From positions 73,811,739 through 73,875,738 of the forward strand of contig ML679956.1 in assembly GCA_007922225.1 (NCBI GenBank): 64,000 nt of DNA, read 5' to 3'. The stretch comes from Emydura subglobosa (Eukaryota > Chordata > Testudines > Chelidae). The translations under genes and the position numbers were made by a program. The notes under the pieces are model-generated. The model was not told where the DNA came from. It ran no database searches and saw only the letters and a program-made list of their open reading frames with translations. How positions within the stretch are numbered: position 1 is the stretch's first letter; each line of letters begins with the position of its first letter. Shown here piece after piece: positions 57,080 through 64,000 of this stretch.

Positions 57080-57345
57080 ACCATTGGTATTCATTCAGTG
57101 CCAAGAGGCCCCACTAGGGGTCAGGGCTCCATGGCACAAGGTGCCATACATACACAACACACTTCCTGACATGAAGATCATACACGCCAAACAGATAAAG
57201 TGTGGGAGGGGAAACAGAGGCACAGAAAGATCAAGTGAGAAAGCCAGGAATTAAACCCTGGTCTTTGCTTCCCAAGCCAGTGCCCTAGCCACTCAACAAC
57301 ACTGCTTCTCGTCCAAGCTGCAATCTGATCTGAGAGAGCAGGGCT
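57080..57345 (-). repeat. Ancient SINE with tRNA-like end, minus strand
   Basis: 'gaaacagaggcacagaaaga' and 'tcaagtgagaaagccaggaa' are the reverse of a MIR-type core. 'ttaaaccctggtctttgctt' followed by 'agccagtgccctagccactc' is the reverse of a tRNA-like head. The left part resembles 21477-21655. Confidence 0.7.
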
Positions 57346-59306
57346 CCATACCTAGGCGGTGTCTACTGAGTTTAATGAAACTCTATGCAGATGTAAAAGC
57401 TCCATCCACCTGGGTCTGATTGCAGTGTCTGTTAGTGAATCTGAATACAGTGTTAAATATGAGAAAAATACCAGACCGCATATAGGCATAGTGACAAAGA
57501 GATTGTTAGTCTATATCATTAAAGAACTACCTATATGTGGAACAAATCCATAGCGCAACCCTGCCTCAGCTGAATAGTAGTACAGTTAAATATTAATAAA
57601 TATGATCACATAATCAAAATAGTAATAATATTGTATTTATCATTAGTGTTTAATGAACATTCAGTAAAAGCATATCCAGAGATGCTAGCCTCCTTCAACC
57701 CTCATTTATTTCAGCTCCAGTTGAGGGCATTCAGACCTGCTAGGAAGAGCGCAGCACTTTGCATGACCAGACCCCAGGGTTTAGAGTTTGATTTCAAGAT
57801 CATAAGTTCCCCAGAGCAAAGGATGTCCAGTATTTCCACATGCAGGTAGCTGCATGCACAGGCATTTGAAGGGCGGTCAGCACTTTGCAGGGCTGAGGTC
57901 TTCACCTATGTCTGGATGTCCCCAAATGCATTGACAGCATTCAGCGTATAATTACTGAAAATTAGAAATGTGGATGCTTCTCTGAACTACTCAATTCTCT
58001 TAGCTCTGCAAAATAGGGCTGATAATTGCAGGAGAGATCCTTTTTTCTCATGAGATTTCTTGTAATTCCTGATCAGGGCAGAAATGCTGTCTTCAAGAAT
58101 AGGCCGATCAGCAGTTTTTGATGCTACTTTTCTTCTGATCTTGCCCAGAACCTGGAAGTACAGAAGCACGGGGGAGGTAAATGATAGAAGAAGATGACCC
58201 AACTTTTCTGAACCTCTTCCGGTGCACACATGCGCGTGCATGCGTGTGTTCTTATTACATGGTCCCAGATCAGAACAGCCTTATACACTATGGAAGCAAT
58301 GTTTGGATTGCATTTGCAATAGATATATTGGGCCAGTTTTTGAACTTATACCCACTTTTCATTGTTGTAACTTCATTGACTCTTTTGGCGTGACTCCTGA
58401 TTTACACCACTGTAAGCAAGAGATGTATTGGACCCATTTGGACTTTCATAAGCATGAGAATATGAAAATTAGATTCGATTTAACATGCTTTATTTCCTTT
58501 CCCCAAAACATTTATTTTTGTTGCTGTTCAATCTCTCCATATTTTAACTTTTCAAAATATCTGGATATGTTCTTCTTTAACAGAGCTCAGCTTTGCTCAG
58601 CCAAATAGATTTAGAAAATTGTATTCTCACTTTTAGAAGGTGGGGATAGGACCTGAGAAGATTAATTCTAGTTATTAACTAATGTGACATCAACTCCGCT
58701 TCGCAAAATGTATGAAGCGTACTTGCTGATGTCAACGTCAGTCCCTCACTCCCTGCTGCATCCTTGTGGTTTCTGTCTGTCTGTCTCCTCCTTCTTCTCC
58801 CTCAGGTTGAATCTATCTCATTTGGCCCATTTAAAAAATGCATTGCGTGCCATTAAAACTCAACATTTGCCTCAGGTCAGCGGTCACATGCCACCGCATC
58901 TCTTAAGCATAGGAAGATGCTGGGCTTCTTTCCACTGTTTTGTGTGGTGATTATTGCGCTGTTGATATTGTTCAGGTTAATACAACCATACTGGAATAAA
59001 ACACTATAGACCCCTCGATGTTGTCATTTGCACAACCTCACTGAAGTCAACTCACCCTCTTTGGATTCAGACTTGAAATCCTTACTGAAAATGAGAAATC
59101 CTTACAGAGTAAGGACTGCTGGATTCATTTCAAGAGCAACCCAGTTGTGAGCTGGAGGGCTTGGGATCGTTCGAAGTAGCACTTTTTGGAACATAAAACC
59201 TCAGTGGAGGGAGATTGTGCATCAAATGGAACTGGTGTGTGATGTGCAAATAAGAACAATACATAACAATAAAGAAATAATGTTTTCTCCATCTTGTCTT
59301 TTGTAG

Positions 59307-59367
59307 GCACCCCTACAATTTGTGTCACTGTCTGGGCTGTGCTGAGACTTCACTTTGATGATACCGG
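59307..59367 (+). CDS. ADCYAP1R1: ADCYAP1R1 exon, TM4 to extracellular loop 2
   Basis: The 61-nt exon supplies two bases of a split glycine codon, 19 full codons and two bases of the next. It encodes '[20 protein letters not shown]', the outer half of TM4 and the start of extracellular loop 2, part of the peptide-binding surface. Acceptor 'ttttgtag' and donor 'gtaggt' are consensus. A 61-nt length is not a multiple of three, so skipping it would shift the frame. Confidence 0.96.
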
Positions 59368-59454
59368 GTAGGTAACGCTGCGTGAGAAGCCCTCCAATGA
59401 CCTCATTTTCCTCCTTGCATTCACTGTTAAAGTGAAATACAGAAGAGAAGAGGC

Positions 59455-59565
59455 CTGGCGGTTAGAGCAGGGGAATACAGGCCAGGAGACCTGGCTTCCA
59501 TGCACAATGCTGCTACTAACTCATTGTGTAACTTTGGGCAAATTCCTTAGGCCAAACCATTGATT
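59455..59565 (+). repeat. MIR SINE fragment
   Basis: 'ctggcggttagagcagggga', 'ccaggagacctggcttccat' and 'ctcattgtgtaactttgggc' with 'aaattccttaggcc' follow the MIR head and core order. Confidence 0.75.
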
Positions 59566-59596
59566 GCCTAAGGTCAACAACCTAAATACTGATTTA

Positions 59597-59922
59597 GGCC
59601 TCGTCTACATTCGCCGTTCTGCCGGCAAAACTTTGTTGCTCTGGGGTGTCAAAAAACACCCCCCCCCAAGTAATATAAGTTTTGCCAGCATAAGTGCAAG
59701 TGTGGACTGCGCTATGTCGGCGAGAGAGGCTCTCTGCCGATATAGCAGCCGCCACCCGTTTAGGTGGTTTTATTATGTCGGCGGGAGAGAGCTCCCCCGC
59801 TGGCATAATGCAGCTACACTCGCGCTTATGCCAGCAAAATTTATAGCGCTCAGGGTGGTTTTTGTCGCACCCCTGAGTGACAAAGTTTTGCTGGCATAAC
59901 CACACGTGTAGACAAGCCCGTA
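59597..59922. mobile_element. Palindromic MITE, 326 bp
   Basis: The left end 'ggcctcgtctacattcg' and the right end 'acgtgtagacaagcccg' are inverted repeats, and the interior is also palindromic: 'ccggcaaaactttgttgctc' on the left faces 'gacaaagttttgctggcata' on the right, and 'tatgtcggcg' occurs on both sides of the centre. ORFs of about 105 codons on both strands (59564-59905) arise from the palindrome and are not genes. Confidence 0.88.
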
Positions 59923-60984
59923 GGCACAGAAGTAGATGTGATAAAATATTTGGAGTCGCTGATCCTTTAAAGTCAGTGGGAATTGCAGATGCTCAACATT
60001 TCTGAGGATTAGATCTCAGCTTCACCAAAGTTTGCAGGTGTTTGGATCTGAGGTTCTGGCTCAGGTCCATCGCTCTTAAATTCCCTTGCTAGTGATTCAG
60101 TGACTGATTACACATAAAAACTGCTCTCCATGGAGAATTTAGTTATTTTAATCCAATGTTCTATTTTGATGATAAAACAAATTAAATCACCTATTTCCAT
60201 GCAAAACAAGCCATAAACCCTTGTTGTGTCATTATTGTGATTATAGCACTGCTCCTAAATGCATTCATTTCTTTTAGGAGTCCAGTCGGCTCCTGTTTTG
60301 CAAGAGGAAATATCTCACTGGAAGAAAAACCTTTGTTGCTTTTTTTCTTAGAAGTTGATTAACATGCAGCACATTTAGATGAATCTAGCTGAGCCTCTCC
60401 ATGGCTATTTTTTAAAAAAAGATCTCGGGTTGTTTGGGGGGAGGAGAAGGGGAGAAGGAAAAGCCAGTGTGAGTCTGAAAACATTTCAGAAATTACAGGG
60501 TGGGGGGGAATCCACAGACAGAAAGGGAAAGGACTGAAATTTAAAGACGCTGACTTCAACTCCTGATTCACACTAGTGAGAAGGGAATTGGGTCTATGGA
60601 ACTAGATGGTACTGTCTATAAATCCAGAGTAATACCACTGAGGAAAATGGAGTTACACCAGGCAACTAAGATCAGAATTTGGCCTCTCAAAATGGAAAAG
60701 GGGCTTCCCCTCCCCCAAGAAAAGAAGTCATGTGGGTCTGGTAAGGCACTTGCACTTGTAACAGAACCTGCTTGGGGAGTGCAGTCTTTAAGTCAGATAT
60801 TTATATGCCTTGTTGTTTTCTCATTGTTTTTCATATTCTAATTTGTTTTTATGTCACTGACTCATAAGAAAGGAAGGAGTGGCTCTTGTTCCTTTCATCC
60901 CCCCGCCCAGTCCATTCTGTAGGATGCTGGGCTAAAGTGGCCTTGAGAAATGCACATTTTGCCCTGGTTACTACTTATGTTAGA

Positions 60985-61320
60985 AACCAGGCCACGGGCA
61001 GTCAGGTTCAGTGGATGGCACAAGAGTCATGCCTAGTGGTCAAAGCAAGAGCTGGGAAGGAAATCCAATGCCAGGGCCAGGACTGGAGTCAGGAATCAGT
61101 AGCTATGCCGGGAGTCAGAGCCAGAACTGGGAACTAAGACCCAGGCCAAGGGTCCGAGCTAGGAGCGGAAACCAGTAGCCGTGCTGGACTAACAGACAGC
61201 CAGCTTCCCTTCCTGACCCATCAGGTAATGCCGTCAATCAGGTAGCCTGCTGCAGGCTGGCTGAGCTTGTTGGGGGGCCAGAAGACTGATTCCGTTGCAG
61301 GCCTTGCTCCCTGACAGTTT
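60985..61320. repeat. Imperfect GC-rich repeat segment
   Basis: Units around 'gagccagaactgggaacta', 'gagtcaggaatcagtagcta' and 'gagctaggagcggaaaccag' repeat loosely. It ends near 'ttgctccctgacagttt'. It may be part of an inserted element; class unknown. Confidence 0.45.
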
Positions 61321-61670
61321 ATTCTTTTATGGGCAGCCTCTTAACCACAAAATGATGCATATTAATACTGCAAAACTACTATTAATGATGTCCGTATGCT
61401 AACCAGACATGAGCCCCCGCACAAGCCCTCCAGAGCAGCACTAATTTGTGCATGGTCCTGACAAATTCAGTTTTATAGATCCTAGCTGGAATATTCACAA
61501 GTGCCTACGTGCTTTAAGAGCACAAGACTCATTGACTTTCAATGGGACTCTTGCACCTAAGTCACTTAGGCTTGTTTGAAAATTCGATTCACTGTGCATG
61601 AGTCAGGAGAAAAAATACAGGTCATTGATTGCGCATGACCCATTAGATCATGCCCTAGAATTTCACCCCA

Positions 61671-61696
61671 CATATATATATACACACACACACACA
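61671..61696 (+). repeat. (AT)n(AC)n microsatellite
   Basis: 'catatatatatacacacaca', a compound dinucleotide repeat. Confidence 0.9.
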
Positions 61697-62274
61697 CTTC
61701 CTGTCACAGAGAACCTATGGAATGGTTCATTTCTGGATATGAGCCAGGACTGATGGGGAAATTTCAGACCTGTGCACCACCATACTGGTCGTGGGTTTTT
61801 GTAACATGCACGTGGAAGATGGAGTTTGCCTCAAAAATATTTCCTCTACTCTCCCCCACACGCACACAACTAACAGACCGCAGTTTTTAATGTACGGGTT
61901 TCTACTCCTCCCCGCCCACAAAGTTTTACAGGCAGACATTTGATTTTTTTTTTTTTTAATTAGAAACATTGATCAAAAGCTGAGCAGGGTGGGGAAATGT
62001 CAGATGCATGTACAAATGCAAACATTTTTCTCTGTTTGCCCATTTCTAGAAGCATGTACAAGGCCTGAAAACCCAAACATTTCGTTGACCAAATTTGCCC
62101 TCAAAATTGAGTGTCTGTATGTCGTCATCAGGAAAGCGGAATGTGGATCCAAGGGGCAGAAATGCCATTTGCTTTAATGATTACTACAGAAGCCATTACA
62201 AGAGTTAAAATAAGAACTGACCTAAACCTTTGCCCAAAACTCAGTCTGAACCTTTTGAAATAAAACTTTGCTCT

Positions 62275-62668
62275 TCTGTGAACCTCAAAACACCCCCTTG
62301 AGCTAGGTAAATTGTAATCCCCATTTTGCAACCAGGCTGAGTGAAGCACACAAGGACTTGGGGCCAGATTTTCAAAGATATTTAGGTGCCTAAAGATGTA
62401 GCTAGGTGGCTAGCAGGATTTTCAGCAGTGCTGAAGCAGATGAGGCATCTAAATGCTACTGATTTCAATAGGAGTTAGTTGCCTAACTCATTTAAATCTC
62501 ATGAGGCACCTCTCTGCATATTTTGGTGCCTAAATACCTTTGAAAATATGACCCACAGGTGACGTGGCAAAGGCTGCATAGGGAAGTCAGTGTCAGAGAC
62601 AGGACTGGGAACAGTTATTTCTTGACTCCAAGTCTTGTGCTTTAGTCACAAGACCATCCTTTCCCGCT
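62275..62668 (-). repeat. MIR SINE split by a younger element
   Basis: The left part (62290-62349) reads 'attgtaatccccattttgca', 'accaggctgagtgaagcaca'. The right part (62557-62668) reads 'acgtggcaaaggctgcatag', 'gtcagtgtcagagacaggac' and 'tgactccaagtcttgtgctt'. Together they match MIR in reverse. The intervening 62350-62556 is an inserted repeat. Confidence 0.8.
62350..62556. mobile_element. Inverted-repeat MITE-like element inside MIR
   Basis: The ends 'ggggccagattttcaaagat' with 'atttaggtgcctaaa' and 'ggtgcctaaatacctttgaa' with 'aatatgaccc' are inverted repeats. Same family as 27922-28261. Confidence 0.82.
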
Positions 62669-62779
62669 AGTGACAAAGTTCCAAAAGAAGAAAATATCAA
62701 TTTACTGGAGTGCCCGGTGGTATCTTTATCTTTCTCTCTTTTTCTCCTTCTTCCCCCCTTTTAAAAAAAATATATTTAG

Positions 62780-62849
62780 CTGCTGGGACATGAATGATAA
62801 CACTGCCCTGTGGTGGGTGATCAAGGGTCCCGTGGTTGGATCAATAATG
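62780..62849 (+). CDS. ADCYAP1R1: ADCYAP1R1 exon, extracellular loop 2 and start of TM5
   Basis: The 70-nt exon completes the split glycine codon and adds 23 codons, ending on a codon boundary. It encodes '[20 protein letters not shown]' and 'SIM'. The C-W-D/E motif of extracellular loop 2 holds the cysteine that pairs with the TM3-top cysteine, and W-W-x-I-x-x-P begins TM5. Donor GTAAGT at 62850 is consensus. The next exon (rest of TM5, then the third intracellular loop where mammalian hip/hop cassettes insert) lies beyond the window. Confidence 0.97.
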
Positions 62850-64000
62850 GTAAGTAACATATGGAAGAGATATCTCTTCAAAACTATCCGTTTGAGCTAA
62901 AACTGACTTAAACCCCATGACTCTGCAGGTTGTCACATAGCAGAGGACGAGGCTGGCTAGAAGTTGCTCTGCCCTAAGCAAATTGGAAAATATTTGCTCT
63001 TATGTAGACTGCATGTGCCCAGGTACTACTTCTCCCTGGGTTCCCAGACACCTTAGCGTGAAGGACCTTTTTCTGGGTCGGGATAGCAAGTCATGCACAT
63101 CTCTTGTTGAAATGATTAATCATAGGAGAAAACAAGAGAAGTGGTGGATTCTTCATTTCTTGCAGTCTTCAGATCAAGATGGGATGCCTTTCTGAAAGAT
63201 GTGCCTTATTCAAACACAGATTATTGGGTTTAGTACAGGAATCACTGGATGAATTTTTCCGGCCTGTGTTACACGGGAGGTCAGACTAGATGATCATAGT
63301 TCTCCCTTCTGGCCTTATGCTGTATAAAGCCAATGGGGACATATCTGGAGCCACAGGGTGGCCCTGTCCTAGACAGAATATGCTTGCTGTCAGGGTCCCC
63401 ACATGGGGAGGAAAAGGGTACACTTTACTGGGGCCCTGGGGGACCCGGCCAAGGCTGCAACCCCCTTTACCATGAGGAAAAAATGTTTCATGGCTCATGA
63501 GATTGTATGCATGGGATGAGGGATTGTGGTATGTGTGTGGGAGGGGGCCCGTGGTACAAGTTTGTACTGGGTCCGAAAAAATGATGCTTGGGCCCTGCTT
63601 GCTGTCATAGGCACCATGAGGCTTGCTTTGCCCCTCTGGTAGAGCCATGCTGGTTATAAAACTGATTTATGTGGGAGCAGATGCATAGACCAAGATGGAT
63701 TCAGAAAACAATAATGCAACATTAGCAGACAGAGGAGCATAAAATGAAACCATAGGGGTCCTACCATTCCCTGTAGGATTCATTCCAGAGGGTACACGGG
63801 GGACAGTGCTTCCACCGTCAGGGAAGGGAAAGCTCCAAATCATCATGTCGGGGGCTCTGATGTTGGATGATGCATAGAGAAAACATTGAGCAGAGCTGGT
63901 CACAATTTTTTAACCCTTTTTTTCCCACCAATAATACAGCAGCAACAAAATCAAAATGTTTTGTGAAAATGTATCTATAGGAATGAAACATTTTTTTTTT
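62850..64000 (+). other. ADCYAP1R1 intron, runs off the window
   Basis: Contains the CR1 tail at 63115-63334, G-rich decayed sequence at 63350-63620 and a poly-T run at the very end. No further exon seen; ORFs 62983-63195, 63286-63648 and 63667-63903 have no recognised content. Confidence 0.65.
63115..63334 (+). mobile_element. CR1 LINE 3' tail
   Basis: 'gtggtggattcttcatttct', 'tcagatcaagatgggatgcc', 'acgggaggtcagactagatg' and 'atcatagttctcccttctgg' follow the 3' end of the CR1 subfamily also seen at 28400-28555. Only the last 220 bp are present. Confidence 0.85.

Larger units (their letters stand above)
54776..59306 (+). other. ADCYAP1R1 intron, 4531 bp
   Basis: Contains a GC-rich segment (55085-55490), the TG-rich minisatellite (55490-55815) and a SINE remnant (57080-57345). 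ORFs at 55108-55524, 56750-57031, 57631-57849, 58222-58608 and 58684-58950 show no recognised domain. Confidence 0.65.
59368..62779 (+). other. ADCYAP1R1 intron, 3412 bp
   Basis: Contains the MIR fragment (59455), MITE (59597), an imperfectly repeated segment (60985-61320), the AT/AC tract (61671-61696) and a MIR split by another element (62275-62668). ORFs 60359-60571, 60596-60841, 61727-61969 and 62128-62349 have no recognised domain. Confidence 0.65.

Noticed and set aside
59564..59905. Two facing ORFs of about 105 codons
   Set aside because: They arise from a palindromic MITE, so each is nearly the mirror of the other.
1..64000. CRISPR array, operon, phage or other prokaryotic system
   Set aside because: No regularly spaced direct repeats, no dense ORFs and no ribosome-binding pattern; the spliced receptor gene and LINE/SINE content show vertebrate DNA.

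Overview
This is vertebrate nuclear DNA, almost certainly from a reptile and most likely a turtle (a crocodilian is the main alternative). The evidence is a multi-exon receptor gene with large GT-AG introns, many CR1-type LINE copies that end in the ATTCTATGA-type 3' tail, MIR-type SINEs, and hAT-like short elements flanked by 8-bp target duplications. No bacterial, phage or CRISPR-like content is present, and I found no previously undescribed system. The turtle assignment rests on repeat style and is an inference.

The only cellular gene I can support is ADCYAP1R1, the PACAP type I receptor (PAC1), a class B G-protein-coupled receptor on the + strand. Eight coding exons are visible: 29329-29436, 47734-47775, 48717-48820, 49401-49498, 50628-50760, 54622-54775, 59307-59367 and 62780-62849. 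All have AG/GT borders, and their codon phases join without a break. They cover most of the extracellular hormone-binding domain, TM1 to TM4, the second extracellular loop and the start of TM5. The signal-peptide exon and the exon before 29329 were not found. One 21-nt micro-exon expected in the 18.3-kb intron was also not found. Exons for TM6, TM7, the third intracellular loop and the tail lie beyond 64000.

Positions 1-29328 hold no exon I can support. The stretch is intronic or intergenic and packed with repeats: CR1 copies at 5518-6752 (+), 7258-8765 (-), 12016-14398 (+), 17655-19640 (-), 24835-26470 (+) and 27690-28555 (+). Several of these carry nested insertions. The clearest is the CR1 at 12016-14398, which contains a 741-bp solo LTR with a perfect 5-bp target duplication and a 124-bp hAT element with a 7/8 target duplication. 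Palindromic miniature elements, MIR fragments and inverted-repeat elements fill much of the rest.

Positions 29437-64000 are the receptor exons and their introns. The introns carry a CR1 5' end with an ORF1 (34770-35914), a CR1/L3-like C-terminal fragment (39123-39905), hAT elements at 42880-43414 and 43457-43570, three stacked CR1 pieces just upstream of the 42-nt exon (45165-47480), MIR copies and several related palindromic MITEs. A (TG)n tract containing a 10-N assembly gap lies about 160 bp downstream of the first visible receptor exon.

Nearly all other open reading frames in the window are chance ORFs or lie inside repeats.
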